A stretch of DNA of 64,000 nucleotides from Kitasatospora kifunensis (GCF_014203855.1 NZ_JACHJV010000003.1:310001-374000); one strand, 5' to 3'. Counted from the first letter of the stretch, positions 1 through 8,790 are shown. Notes: generated by a model not told the origin, from the sequence alone. Numbers and translations are program-made.

Positions 1-2
1 GA

Positions 3-350
3 GGGACGCCGGCGTCTAGTCTCCGCGGCATCCCGCCTCAGCTGCGGCGGACGCTCACCTGGGACCGGGGCCGGGAGATAGCCGAGCATCAGGCCATCAG
101 CGCCGAGACCGGGATGCCGATCTACCTCTGCAAGCCGCGCAGCCCGTGGCGGCGCGGCACCAACGAGAACACCAACCGGCTGCTTCGGCAGTACCTGCCC
201 AAAGGCGCGGACCTCCGCACGTTCAGCCAGACCGACCTGGATGCCATTGCTCAGGAACTCAACCATCGCCCGCGCAAGATCCATGGCTATCGCACTCCGG
301 CAGAGGTCTACGCTGGTCTCCTGAACAGCGGTGATGCGCTGACCGCTTGA
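3..350 (+). pseudogene. IS30-family transposase, C-terminal part (runs off window start)
   Basis: The reading frame is open from the window edge and encodes the C-terminal DDE part of an IS30-type transposase. It contains LRRTLTWDRG (catalytic Asp), a W(R)RGTNENTNRLLRQYLPKG segment (catalytic Glu) and the NHRPRKIHGYRTPAEVY tail typical of the family. The upstream part lies outside the window, so whether the gene is whole cannot be judged. A separate fragment encoding only the N-terminal half of an IS30 transposase lies at 4617-5180 on the other strand. The two could be halves of one rearranged element or two separate relics. Confidence 0.8.
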
Positions 351-471
351 GCTCGCCATCGTTTGCCGACAGGCAGCAGGCGCGTCCGGGTGTCGTAGTC
401 GGGACAGACTGCTGTCTGCCATCGGTGAACACCACCCCGAGCGGGCGCAACGGTCATTACCGTCCAGACTC

Positions 472-1197
472 ATGACAACGATGACGACGCGCACGGTCCA
501 GTATCCGGCCGACGGTTTGACGATGATCGGGCACCTCGCGCTCCCGGCCGGTGTCGACCGTCGGCCCGCGGTGCTGCTCGGACCAGAGGGCACGGGGCTC
601 AGCGACGTCGAGCGCCGCCGGGCCGATGCTCTCGCGGAGCTGGGATATGTAGCGCTGGCCTTCGACCTTCACGGTGGGCGCTATTTGGGGGACCCCGAGG
701 AGATGCTGGCCCGCTGCATGCCGCTGCTCGCCGACCCCGACCGGATGCGAGGCATCGGCCACGCGGCGCTCCACGTGTTGCGCACCGAACCGCGAACCGA
801 CCCCGACCGGATAGCCGCCGTCGGCTACGGCACCGGGGGCGCCATCGCGCTGGAACTCGGGCGCGACGGCGTCAACCTGCGCGCGATCGCGACAGTCAAC
901 GGGCTGATCACGGGCCGACCGGGCGAGGCGGCGCGCATCTGCTGCCCGGTGTGGGCCGGGGTCGGGTCGGAAGACCCGATCATGGCGCCCGCCCAACGGG
1001 ACGCGTTCACCGCAGAGATGCAGGCCGCAGGCGTCGACTGGCGCCTCGTGGTCTACGGAGGAGCCCTGCACGCCTTCCACCATCCACCGGTCGACCACAC
1101 CGTGCTTCCCGGCGTCGGCTACCACCCACGGCACGCACAGCGAGCCTGGCGTGACGTCGTCGCTCTGCTGGCCGAGTGCCTGCCCGTCACGGATTGA
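472..1197 (+). CDS. Dienelactone hydrolase-family protein lacking the usual nucleophile
   Basis: A 241-aa alpha/beta-hydrolase of the dienelactone hydrolase family. The expected fold landmarks are visible: an N-terminal beta region, a LGYVALAFDLHGG strand-loop, the nucleophile elbow region around residue 122, the SEDPIM acid region and a C-terminal GALHAFHHP histidine segment. In classical members the elbow reads G-x-C-x-G-G; here it reads GYGTGG, so neither Cys nor Ser occupies the nucleophile position. The protein may be non-hydrolytic or use different chemistry. It stands alone between transposase relics, and no clear Shine-Dalgarno sequence precedes the ATG. Length and continuity look intact. 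Confidence 0.8.
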   Translation: MTTMTTRTVQYPADGLTMIGHLALPAGVDRRPAVLLGPEGTGLSDVERRRADALAELGYVALAFDLHGGRYLGDPEEMLARCMPLLADPDRMRGIGHAALHVLRTEPRTDPDRIAAVGYGTGGAIALELGRDGVNLRAIATVNGLITGRPGEAARICCPVWAGVGSEDPIMAPAQRDAFTAEMQAAGVDWRLVVYGGALHAFHHPPVDHTVLPGVGYHPRHAQRAWRDVVALLAECLPVTD

Positions 1198-1216
1198 TCC
1201 GATCGGCTCCCGATAC

Positions 1217-1432
1217 TCACTCCTGCCCGCCGTCGTCGTCTTCGTCCAGCTCTGGGGCATCCGGGTCGCGCAGCGGGCGCAGGGCGCCGGCGGCCGGGGT
1301 CGAGGCGGTGAAGCTGTAGCGGCCGAGCAGGTTCAGGTTGCGGTGCTTGAGCGGGGAGAGCCGGGCGATGTCCTCGTCCCGGATCTCATGGCCCTCGGCT
1401 GTCAGCTGGGCGACGGCGGCGTCGAGTTGAGC
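1217..1432 (-). pseudogene. Tn3-family transposase, C-terminal remnant
   Basis: The last ~71 residues of a Tn3-family TnpA are readable, including EGHEIRDEDIARLSPLKHRN, LNLLGRYSF and LRPLRDPDAPELDED, which are characteristic of actinobacterial Tn3 transposases. The rest of the roughly 1000-residue protein is absent. The fragment joins the broken end of an MFS gene on the same strand at about 1430, so a Tn3-related deletion or insertion probably removed the 3' end of that gene. Confidence 0.85.
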
Positions 1433-1907
1433 GCGTCGGCGACCACGGTGGTGACCGGCCCGAACAGGCCGATCCCCGCCCCGCCCAGTGGTGGCCCGAC
1501 CGCGATGGAGCTCCAGTTCGTGGACTCGAACCGCGCGTTGGCGACGAGCAGGTCGTCCGGTCGGACGAGGGCCTTGAGGTAGGCGCCGCCAGCCGCGTTG
1601 AAGGCGATCTTGGCTGCGGCGACCACGGCCGAGACCCCGAGCAGCTGGACGAAACTGAGCCACCCGAAGGCGTAGGCCACGGGGATCGTCGTCATGACCG
1701 TAAACCGGGTCAGGTCCATCGTGATCATGACCGGGCGCTTACGCCGGAACTCCACCCACGGCGCGAGCGGCACCGCGATCAGCGCACCCACCGCAGGCCC
1801 CACCGCGGACAGTGCGGACACCTCAGCGGGTCCGGCATGCAGCACCAGCACGGCGATCAGCGGCAATGCCCCGAACCCCAGCCCGGACCCGTAGGCGCTC
1901 ACCGCAT

Positions 1908-2060
1908 TTGACATCCTCCCCGCGCTAAGGCGCGTGGATTCCGGCCGCGCCGTCGGCACGGGGCTTGCGCCCCGTATCGGCGGCGTTCCGGTGGGTTCCC
2001 CGTTCAACGGGCCGTGCCTGGCGTGGGATTGCCACACCGGGTCTCACCGGCCCTCCGGGG
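1908..2060 (-). ncRNA. Probable omega/reRNA scaffold at the TnpB right end
   Basis: In characterised IS200/IS605 elements the guide RNA is transcribed in the tnpB direction from the 3' end of tnpB through the right end, and the guide is the flanking DNA just beyond it. Here the right end contains the hairpin CGCGCCTTAGCGCG followed by GGGGAGGATGTCAA (ending at 1908). The flanking guide would begin ATGCGGTGAGCGCC (1907 downwards), which is MFS gene sequence. The 5' limit of the RNA is a guess. Confidence 0.4.
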
Positions 2061-3184
2061 GCGTTTAGCCTGTCCGCCCGCCCGGCGGCCAGGATGTTTC
2101 GAGCAGCGTTGAGGTCACGGTCATGCAGCACACCGCACGCACCACACACCCACGCGCGGACCGCGAGTGGTTTGGGTCCGTCGCGGTGCCCGCACGCGGA
2201 GCAGAGCTGGGAGGAGGGGAACGCACGGTGCACGATCCCGACATGGCGCCCGTAGCGGGCGGCCTTCTCCTCCAGCATGCGGCGGAAGGTGGACCATGCG
2301 GCGTCGTGCACGGACTTCGCCAGCCGGCCACGCGCGAGGCCGCGCACGTTCAGGTCTTCCAGGTAGATCGCTTGATTTTCGCGAACGATCCTGGTCGTCT
2401 GCTTGTGCAGCCAGTCCTTGCGGGTGTCGGCCACCTTGGCATACGCCTTCGCGACCTTGACGCGGGCCTTGGCCCGGTTCTTCGACCCCTTGGCCTTGCG
2501 GGACAACTCCCGCTGGGCGGCTTTGAGCTTCTTCTCGGCCTTGCGCAGGAAACGGGGGTTGTCGACCACCGTGCCGTCCGACAGGACCGCGTAGGTGGCA
2601 AGGCCCAGGTCGATGCCCACCTCGGCATCGAGTTCGGGCAGCACGTCCGGTTCCACGTCGACGACGAACGACGCGTGGTAGCGCCCTGCCGGATCAAGGA
2701 TGATCGTCACCGACGAGGGGTCGGCGGGCAGCTTGCGGGACCACTTCACCCGTACGTCACCGATCTTCGCCAGGTTCAGCTTCCCGTTGCCCCGGATCCG
2801 GAACCCGTTGCGACTGAACCGGATCGACTGCCGGTTGTCCTTGCGCGATTTGAACACCGGCAGACCCACCCGGCCACCACCGCACCGTCTGCCCGACACC
2901 GCGTCGAAGAAGCCGCGGTACGCGGCATCCAGATCACGAAGCGAGGACTGCAGCGCATCCACCGACACCGACGCCAGCCACGCCCGCTCAGCGGTCCGCT
3001 TCGCATCCGTGATCACCACCTTCGCCAACGCCCCCAGCGCGATCCGCGACCGGTCCGCCTGCCAGGCGGCCTTCCGGGCGGCCAGCGCATCGTTGAACAC
3101 CACCCGAGCGCAACCGAACGTACGAGCCAGCGCCTGACGCTGACCCGCCGTCGGATACAGGCGATACGAGTACCGAAGATGCAC
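1925..3184 (-). CDS. tnpB: TnpB, RNA-guided RuvC-type nuclease of an IS605-family element
   Basis: A 419-aa TnpB/OrfB protein. The N-terminal wedge/REC-like part begins MHLRYSYRLYPTAGQR. The RuvC catalytic triad is present: Asp192 in GIDLGLA, Glu276 in YLEDLN and Asp357 in DRDLNAA. A CxxC...CxxC zinc finger (Cys328, Cys331, Cys347, Cys350) sits between the last two motifs. Known TnpB proteins are guided by an RNA from the element's right end and cut targets flanked by a short TAM. The reading frame is full length, so the nuclease looks functional. The C-terminal ~50 residues overlap the probable guide-RNA scaffold. Confidence 0.92.
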   Translation of the reverse strand: MHLRYSYRLYPTAGQRQALARTFGCARVVFNDALAARKAAWQADRSRIALGALAKVVITDAKRTAERAWLASVSVDALQSSLRDLDAAYRGFFDAVSGRRCGGGRVGLPVFKSRKDNRQSIRFSRNGFRIRGNGKLNLAKIGDVRVKWSRKLPADPSSVTIILDPAGRYHASFVVDVEPDVLPELDAEVGIDLGLATYAVLSDGTVVDNPRFLRKAEKKLKAAQRELSRKAKGSKNRAKARVKVAKAYAKVADTRKDWLHKQTTRIVRENQAIYLEDLNVRGLARGRLAKSVHDAAWSTFRRMLEEKAARYGRHVGIVHRAFPSSQLCSACGHRDGPKPLAVRAWVCGACGVLHDRDLNAARNILAAGRADRLNAPGGPVRPGVAIPRQARPVERGTHRNAADTGRKPRADGAAGIHAP

Positions 3185-3483
3185 CCCACCAACCTACCGA
3201 CCCCCACCGACAACCCAGCCCCGCACCGACAACGAAGAGAAACCCCGGCGCTCCGCGCCTCCACGCCAAGCACCCTCCCCCACCCTCCGGGCGGGGGGAC
3301 CCCCATCTTCCCGGCCTGAAGGCCGGGATTTCCTGGGAGATAACAGATGACGCCCACAGTCAGCCGAACTGCCGGCCCAACCGTCTCCTGCCCACCATGC
3401 TCAGCGCACTCCCCTTTGAGGTCCCACCCGAACAAACTGACGTTGACCGATGAGAGATAGGCGGGCAGGAGAACAGCAGGTCA

Positions 3484-3522
3484 AACAACTGACCCGCCAG
3501 CAACCCACAACAATCAGTTGTT
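3484..3522. promoter_or_regulatory. Inverted repeat operator between lysR and the MFS gene
   Basis: AACAACTGA (3484-3492) and its exact reverse complement TCAGTTGTT (3514-3522) flank a 21-bp spacer immediately upstream of the LysR start and in the divergent intergenic region. LysR proteins commonly bind such dyads to control themselves and a divergent gene. Binding is inferred. Confidence 0.5.
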
Positions 3523-3539
3523 CACTAAGGTGGGTCGGC

Positions 3540-4475
3540 GTGGATCTCGAAGCAGTACGTACCTTCGTCGCCGTCGCGGAAGCGGGCCAGTTCCAGAAAG
3601 CCGCCGCCGACCTGTCGATCACCCAGCAGGCCGTCTCCAAACGCATCGCCGCGCTGGAGCGCACCCTCGGCGTGCGATTGTTCACCCGTGCCCCACGCGG
3701 CACTGAGCTCACCATCGATGGTCAGGCGTTCCTGCCCCACGCACGCGAGCTGCTGCGCGTCGCCGAGCGTGCAGGCGCGTCCGTGCGCCCCGGCCGCCGT
3801 CCGCTGCGCGTCGACGTGATCGCCTCGCGCAGCGCGCAGTCGGGCCTGATGCGCGGTTTCCACCGCGCACACCCCGACATCGACCTCGACGTGGTGTTGC
3901 TGTTCGACATCGAGACGGCCGTCACCGCCATTCGCTCCGGTGCGATCGACGCGTCCTTCCGCGCCGTCGCCGCGCCCGGCCGGCCCCTGCCGGAGGACAT
4001 CGCCTCCGTCCGGGCCCTCGACGAGCCGCTCCAACTCCTCACCGGCCCCGCCCACGCACTTGCGGGCGCCCGGTCGGTGACCGTCGCCCAGCTCACCGGG
4101 CACCGGATCTGGATGCCCGGCATCGCCCCCGGTACCGAGTGGGGCGCCTACTACGACGACCTCGTCGCCGAGTTCGGCCTCACCATCGAGGCGACCGGCC
4201 CCAACTTCGGCACCGACGCGCTCCTCGACACCATCGCCGACACCCCGGCCCTGGCCACCTTCATAGGCGAGCCCACCCGCCTCAGCTGGCCCGCCGACCA
4301 CGGCCTGCGCCGCATCCCGGTGACCGACCCGACGCCCGTCTACCCGCACTCGCTCCTCTGGCACCGCGACAACCCCCACCCGGCGCTGGCCACCCTCCGC
4401 ACCCACCTCGCCGCCACGACAACCGGCCACGACGCCGCCGGGACCTGGACCCCGGGCTGGGTGATTCCGCGCTGA
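3540..4475 (+). CDS. LysR-family transcriptional regulator
   Basis: A 311-aa LysR-type regulator from the GTG at 3540. This start is preferred over an earlier ATG because it gives the canonical VDLEAVRTFVAVAEAGQFQKAAADLSITQQAVSKRIAALE winged-helix N-terminus and is preceded by AAGG. The HTH is followed by a linker helix and a LysR substrate-binding domain (RPLRVDVIASRSAQSG onward). It is divergent from the disrupted MFS gene and likely once controlled it. The gene itself appears intact. Confidence 0.9.
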   Translation: MDLEAVRTFVAVAEAGQFQKAAADLSITQQAVSKRIAALERTLGVRLFTRAPRGTELTIDGQAFLPHARELLRVAERAGASVRPGRRPLRVDVIASRSAQSGLMRGFHRAHPDIDLDVVLLFDIETAVTAIRSGAIDASFRAVAAPGRPLPEDIASVRALDEPLQLLTGPAHALAGARSVTVAQLTGHRIWMPGIAPGTEWGAYYDDLVAEFGLTIEATGPNFGTDALLDTIADTPALATFIGEPTRLSWPADHGLRRIPVTDPTPVYPHSLLWHRDNPHPALATLRTHLAATTTGHDAAGTWTPGWVIPR

Positions 4476-4616
4476 GCGCCCCCGTCCGCGCGGGCCAGCC
4501 CTGCCCTGCCCTGCGCAGGCGGTCAACGGCGGGCGTCGCCGGGGGCGAGCAGGCTGGTCAGCTCGGAGATCGCCTCCGGGGAAGGCTTGAGGTAGGGGCG
4601 GACGTTCTCCGGCTTC

Positions 4617-5180
4617 TTGCCCAGTAACCGTGTTGTGAACATTGCGGCGTGTAGGCCGCCCCGACCTCAGGTGCTTCTGCAGTTCCTTGGCAACTACTCC
4701 GTGGGCCTGGACGAACAAGGACTTGTAGATCGTCTCGTGGCTCACCCGCATCCCCGATCCGCCATCGTGGACCTTGGCCAGGTGGCCGGAGATCTGCTCC
4801 GGTGACCAGTCTTCGGCAAGCTTCTCAGCCACGAAGTCCCGTAGCTGCGTGTTCGTCGCAAGCAGGCAGGGCTGCCGGCGCCGGGCTCGGTCCCAGGCGC
4901 GGTCCTCGGCGTCCACGGCCCGGTAGCGGGTGGGCCCCTTGTTGCGGGCGATCCCCCGGCTGACGGTCGAGGCGGCACGGCCCAGGGTGCGGGCTATCTC
5001 GCGTATCGAGTCGCCCCGGGCGAGACCGCGTGAGATCGACTCTCTTTCAGGAAGCGTCAGTTGACCAGGCCTCCGCTGCCGGAGCGGTGGAACGTAGCCG
5101 CCGTTGGACTTGATGATCGTGAAGATCGAGCCGGGCGGCCTACCCAGCGCCCGTGAGATCTCGCTGATCGAGTGCGGTCG
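4617..5180 (-). pseudogene. IS30-family transposase, N-terminal half
   Basis: The minus strand encodes SISEISRALGRPPGSIFTII, then LTLPERESISRGLARGDSIREIARTLGRAASTVSRGIARN (IS30 HTH region), RYRAVDAEDRAWDRARR, and WSPEQISGHL followed by MRVSHETIYKSLFVQAHG. The sequence stops matching after RSGRPTRRNVHN, before the catalytic DDE domain, and the initial residues are missing. It is a relic with neither terminus. Confidence 0.85.
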
Positions 5181-5315
5181 CGGATGTACTCGCGCTCCAT
5201 ACCGGACATGGCCGCGCGTACGGTGAACACGATGCCGGACGGGTCGTGCGAGCCCTTCAGCTTCCCGGAGGGCGCCGAGTCCTACATCGACATCCCGCTC
5301 AGCACCCTGGCGTAG
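5163..5315. pseudogene. Scraps of a serine recombinase (-) and an unidentified gene tail (+)
   Basis: On the minus strand ~5236-5170 reads FTVRAAMSGMEREYIRDRT, a motif of serine recombinases/resolvases, cut on both sides. On the plus strand 5220-5315 reads as a coherent C-terminus ending EGAESYIDIPLSTLA-stop that I cannot assign. Both are too short to be genes. Confidence 0.45.
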
Positions 5316-5353
5316 CACCCGCGGCCCAGCGGGCACCTGCGGCCGGTGTGGCC

Positions 5354-5393
5354 GGTGTGGCCGGTCCACCCACGGGGGTGGACCGGCCACACC
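5354..5393. terminator. Strong bidirectional hairpin terminator
   Basis: A perfect 18-bp stem (5354-5371 with 5376-5393; arm GGTGTGGCCGGTCCACCC) closes a 4-nt loop. It lies about 80 bp after the stop of the secreted protein gene on the minus strand and 40 bp after the plus-strand remnant, so it can serve either direction. Confidence 0.65.
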
Positions 5394-5472
5394 GTCATCA
5401 GCGGGTCGGTGGGGCGGTCGGCCGAGGAGCCGGGTTCGGTCCTGGGCCTGCGGCGCGCGCTCGGTGCCGGCC

Positions 5473-6512
5473 TCAGCCGGTGTAGGTGTACTTGTCCCAG
5501 CTCGTCACTGGGCTGATCCCGCCGAAGGTGGCCACCCTGACGTCGACCGTGCCGGTGCCGGGAGGGGAGGTGACGGTGCAGAAGGACGGGCCGCAGGAGC
5601 TGTTGATCCCGGGCACGTCCCCGAAGAACACCCGCCCGCCGGTCAGGTTGTTGCCCGTCAGCCAGACCCTGTCGCCCGCGGGGCCGCTCCCCAGGGGGCC
5701 GCCGGGATTCATGCTGCCGGGGATGTAGAAGCGCCGAAGACCGGGGCCGGTGCCGCCGGCGGCGGGCCGTAGTAGCCGAAGAGGCCGGCGTCGTTCACCG
5801 TGCCGCCGGGGGTGACCACGCTGACCGGTACCACGCCGAGGCCGCTCGGGGTGGTCGCGGTGCACTTGGTGTCGGTGCACGAGGCACTGGCGGCCGGAGT
5901 GTCGCCGAAGAGCACCATGGCGTCCCTCAGGTGCTCGCCGGTGATGGTCACCGGGGTGCCGCCGACGCCCGGGCCGAAGAACCCGTCCACCCGCTTGACC
6001 TTCGGCGCGGGCGGGATCACCGGCGTCAGCTGGACGTGCGTGGTGGTTTCGCTGGCGACGTTGTTGGCCAAGTTGGTGTCGTTCCGGTGCGAAACGGCCG
6101 CAGTGAACACCCCGAGCGGCACCGTGGTCGGGGTGGACACATACACCTCCATGAACGTCAGCAAGCCCTGGTCGCCGGCGCCGACGTAGGTGGCGGTGAG
6201 GTGCCGGCCGTCGGGCGAGATCGCGGTGCTCCACGTGTGGTCGACCGGCCACGAGTAGTCCAGCTGGGTGCTCAGGACCTTGAACCCGGCCGGCACGTCC
6301 AGGGTGATCTGGGTCGGACCGTTGGTGTCGGCAGCGCCGCCCGGGCTCCATGCGACGTTGACCAGACTGGTGGAGCCCGGCACCATGCCCTCGACTCCGA
6401 GCAGGACCGCCTCGTCCTGGCCGGCGGGTGCAGCGGCAGCGGCGGGTAACGCGGTGGCCACGGCGCTGGCCAGGACGAGCAGCGAACACGCAAGCGTACG
6501 TGCGATCTTCAT
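5473..6512 (-). pseudogene. Secreted IPT/TIG-domain protein, frameshifted
   Basis: The ATG at 6512 opens a signal peptide (MKIARTLACSLLVLASAVATALPAAAAA). A DUF11/CARDB-like N-terminal beta domain follows, then an IPT/TIG domain (VDGFFGPGVGGTPVTITGEHL...MVLFGDTPAASASCTDTKC). Around 5725-5748 the frame changes. Translation in frame stops at 5709, but the next frame continues with a second TIG domain (YIPGSMNPGGPLGSG, WLTGNNLTGGRVFFGDVPG) to a stop at 5473. A single indel explains this; it could be a real mutation or a sequencing error. The intact protein would have been about 345 residues. Its function is unknown beyond likely extracellular binding. Confidence 0.7.
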
Positions 6513-6720
6513 GGTTTCCCCCCATGACGCAAGTCGGAAGTACGGTTATAGCCCGACGAGACGTCAGATCATGCCGAGATCGCCCAATGCCCTTGCCAAA
6601 CCAACACTTTCGGCCAACGGGAAGCCATGCGGTTCGTCCACCCCGCGAAAGACCGCCAACCCGCCACCACGTCGGCAAAGGGGGGCGCCGACGGCGACGG
6701 CGGTGGATCCTCGTCGACGG

Positions 6721-6835
6721 CGACGCCCACCACCCCCGGCGGCCGGCTCGTGTTCCACGTCTTCGCCGCCCGGGCCCGCGGCCGGGTCGGCGGGCGACCC
6801 ACCGTCACCACCCCCGAGATCCATGGCATCTTCCT
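6721..6835 (+). pseudogene. Serine resolvase fragment with internal deletion
   Basis: The plus strand reads TPTTPGGRLVFHVFAA directly followed by ARARGRVGGRPTVTTPEI. In intact Tn3-type resolvases these segments are separated by the LAEFxRELI...EGLAA helix, so about 20 residues are deleted at an Ala-Ala repeat. No start, catalytic Ser domain or HTH remains. The rest of 6513-6954 shows no gene. Confidence 0.7.
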
Positions 6836-6954
6836 CGGCTGGCCCTTGGTGTGTGCCACGCCAGGTTTTCCGGATCTCAGGCCGGCGTCGGCCCCGGTCC
6901 GGGGCGACGAGACCTGCCGTACGTGCTCGCGTTCGGACGTGACGCGGTGGGTGG

Positions 6955-7881
6955 TCATCCCGTCCATCCGGTGTGGTGCAGCCAGTCCTCGAAGGTCATC
7001 AAGTCGGGGTGCAGGCGGCGCAGGAGGTTGATGTCCCGGTCTCGGGCGTAGAGATCACGGTCGGCGAAGAACTGGAACATCGCCGCGTAGTCGTGGCTGA
7101 AGTCGGGGACGGCGGTGCGCAGGTCGTCATACGGCATCGGGATGTAGGTGCTGGGGGTGCCCGTGACCTGGGCGAAGGTGGCGGCGATCTCGTCGCCGGT
7201 GAGGCTGTCGCCGATCACCGCGAGGTCGCGGGCACCCCAGGACTGCCAGTTGTCGAACATGTGGCAGGCGAACCAGGCGATGTCGTCGAGGGCGACGAGC
7301 GGGTAGCGGGCGGCGCCGAGGGGGAGCCTGAAGGTCAGGCCGCCCCGGCCGTCCGGTCGGGGGGTGAGTCGGTCCCGCAGGTTCTCGAAGTACGGCGCCG
7401 TGGTCAGTACCGAGACGTGGTCCGTGTACCAGCCGTCGGTCTCCTTGCGGAGCATTTCCTCCGACCGCATCAGGTCGATGTGGGCGGCGACCGCGGCTTT
7501 GCTGTCGAAGTGCGGGACGGGGTGGCCGGTCAGGGACACCGCGCTGTCCAACGAGGACCAGATGAAACGCTCCACGCCGGCCCGCTGCGCGGCGGCCAGC
7601 AGGTGCAGCCCTTGCCGGTACTCGCCCACCGCGCTGCCCGTCGCGAAGAAGTCGGTGTTGGCGAACACGCGGTCGACCTGCCCGATCAGGTCCTCGAGGG
7701 CCGCCGGGTCGGAGCGGACCAGCCGCACGCGGTCGGGCGCGGTGGCGGCGAGTTCGGTGGCGTGGGCGGACTCCGGGTGGCGGGTGGGGACGGTGATGGT
7801 GGCGTCGGTGGTGGCCAGCAGGTGGTGGACCACGTGGCTGCCCATGGCTCCGGTGCCGCCGACGACGAGGACGTGGGTCAT
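6955..7881 (-). CDS. NmrA-like NAD(P)-binding oxidoreductase
   Basis: A 308-aa atypical short-chain dehydrogenase of the NmrA/quinone-reductase-like group. The Rossmann glycine motif VGGTGAMGSHVV is at residues 7-18, followed by basic residues typical of NADP(H) preference (TRHPE). Mid-protein FIWSSLDSA and C-terminal regions fit the family. The ATG overlaps the stop of the upstream deacetylase gene by four bases (ATGA), so the two are translationally coupled. The pair is divergent from an HxlR regulator, which suggests control by electrophiles or quinones. Substrate unknown. Confidence 0.85.
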   Translation of the reverse strand: MTHVLVVGGTGAMGSHVVHHLLATTDATITVPTRHPESAHATELAATAPDRVRLVRSDPAALEDLIGQVDRVFANTDFFATGSAVGEYRQGLHLLAAAQRAGVERFIWSSLDSAVSLTGHPVPHFDSKAAVAAHIDLMRSEEMLRKETDGWYTDHVSVLTTAPYFENLRDRLTPRPDGRGGLTFRLPLGAARYPLVALDDIAWFACHMFDNWQSWGARDLAVIGDSLTGDEIAATFAQVTGTPSTYIPMPYDDLRTAVPDFSHDYAAMFQFFADRDLYARDRDINLLRRLHPDLMTFEDWLHHTGWTG

Positions 7882-8702
7882 GGGGTTCCTGCCTGGTGTG
7901 TGAGGACGTGTTCGGCCACCTGGGCGTGGGTGGCAACCCAGACGTCGTCGGACTCGCGGATGTGGTCGAGGATCTGGCGGACCATGCCCGCGAGGAGTGG
8001 TCGGCCTGCGACGTGGGCGTGGATGGTCAGGCGGAAGACGCCTGGGCCGGGGGCGGCGAGCAGCTGGTTCAGTAGCTCACGGTGCAGGTCGCGGTAGGCG
8101 TACGGGCCGGCCGCGGCGTCGCGGACGTCGGAGTGGTCGCTGTGCATGAGGGAGACCAGAGAACCGTGAGTGGTGGAGAGGACCTGCGGGAGGTCGTGGT
8201 CGCCGTGGTCGCCGGTCCAGCGGTAGCCGGCCTCGGCGAGCAGGTCGTCAGTGTGCCTCGAGCCGGTGGCGCGTGGGCTCATCCACCCCGTCGGGCGAAC
8301 GCCGGTGACTCGGCGAAGGATGTCGGTGCAGCGACGGATGTTGGTCCGCTCGGCATCGACGTCGAGCAGCGCGGGCACCACGTCCTGGGCCCAGGAGTGT
8401 GCGGCGATCTCGTGACCCGCCTCGTACACGGCCTTGACGGTCTCGGGGTGCCGCTCGGCCACCAGGCCGTTGACGCCGACGGTGGCGGGCAGGTCACCAA
8501 GGACGTCGAGCAGCCGCCAGATGCCGGTGGTGACGCCGTAGTTCGCCCAGGAAGTGCTGTGCGTGTCGTCGATGCCGGACAGCGGCCACGCCGCGGCCAT
8601 CGGCGCGTAGGCGGGCCAGTGCCCTGGTGACCACAGCTCCAACGCGACGGTGACCAGCGCGACGACCTTCCGCCCGCCCGGCCATTGGGTCTCTGCCCTC
8701 AT
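7878..8702 (-). CDS. Polysaccharide deacetylase-family (NodB/PuuE-like) hydrolase
   Basis: A 274-aa NodB-fold protein from the ATG at 8702, chosen because AGGGGA precedes it; an upstream in-frame ATG at 8732 has no ribosome site. Motifs: VALVTVALELW near the N-terminus, AGHEIAAHSWAQD (metal-binding His region), GWMSPRATGSRHTDDLLAEAGY and FRLTIHAHVAGRPLL at the C-terminus. The layout resembles the PuuE/allantoinase-like branch rather than peptidoglycan deacetylases, and no signal peptide is visible, so it is probably cytoplasmic. It is coupled to the NmrA gene. Confidence 0.8.
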   Translation of the reverse strand: MRAETQWPGGRKVVALVTVALELWSPGHWPAYAPMAAAWPLSGIDDTHSTSWANYGVTTGIWRLLDVLGDLPATVGVNGLVAERHPETVKAVYEAGHEIAAHSWAQDVVPALLDVDAERTNIRRCTDILRRVTGVRPTGWMSPRATGSRHTDDLLAEAGYRWTGDHGDHDLPQVLSTTHGSLVSLMHSDHSDVRDAAAGPYAYRDLHRELLNQLLAAPGPGVFRLTIHAHVAGRPLLAGMVRQILDHIRESDDVWVATHAQVAEHVLTHQAGTP

Positions 8703-8740
8703 TCGGTTCCCCTGTTCGGTAGTTTCCGCCATGGACGCTA

Positions 8741-8775
8741 GCGAGGGGGTAGGTACCTCCAGGTTCCTGGCGGCG
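8741..8775. promoter_or_regulatory. Candidate HxlR operator in the divergent promoter region
   Basis: The perfect palindrome AGGTACCT (8751-8758), inside the near-palindromic GTAGGTACCTCC, lies between the divergent deacetylase and hxlR starts. HxlR regulators often bind GTAC-centred dyads. Assignment is inferred from position. Confidence 0.4.
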
Positions 8776-8790
8776 GGCTACCGTCGGGGC

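Larger units (their letters stand above)
1908..3346 (-). mobile_element. TnpB-only IS200/IS605-family element
   Basis: Boundaries are inferred from the broken MFS gene. The left end (minus strand) begins at 3346 next to TCAT (3350-3347) and carries the subterminal hairpin CCCGGCCTTCAGGCCGGG (3327-3310). The right end finishes at 1908 with GGATGTCAA after a GC-rich hairpin. There is no target-site duplication, as is normal for this superfamily. Only tnpB is present, with no TnpA Y1 transposase, so movement would need TnpA in trans. Length is 1439 bp. Confidence 0.8.
1433..3398 (-). pseudogene. MFS efflux transporter, interrupted by IS605 and 3'-truncated
   Basis: Two blocks on the minus strand are parts of one MFS permease. 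The first, 3398 to 3347, starts MVGRRRLGRQFG-stop-LWAS. The second, 1907 to ~1433, encodes AVSAYGSGLGFGALPLIAVL and several membrane segments up to about TM5. Removing 1908-3346 restores LWAS-YAVSAYGSGLGF in one frame. The first block also carries an in-frame TGA where Trp is expected, and the 3' end is replaced by a Tn3 remnant, so the gene is dead. It is divergent from the LysR gene at 3540, a common arrangement for a regulator and its efflux target. Confidence 0.8.
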
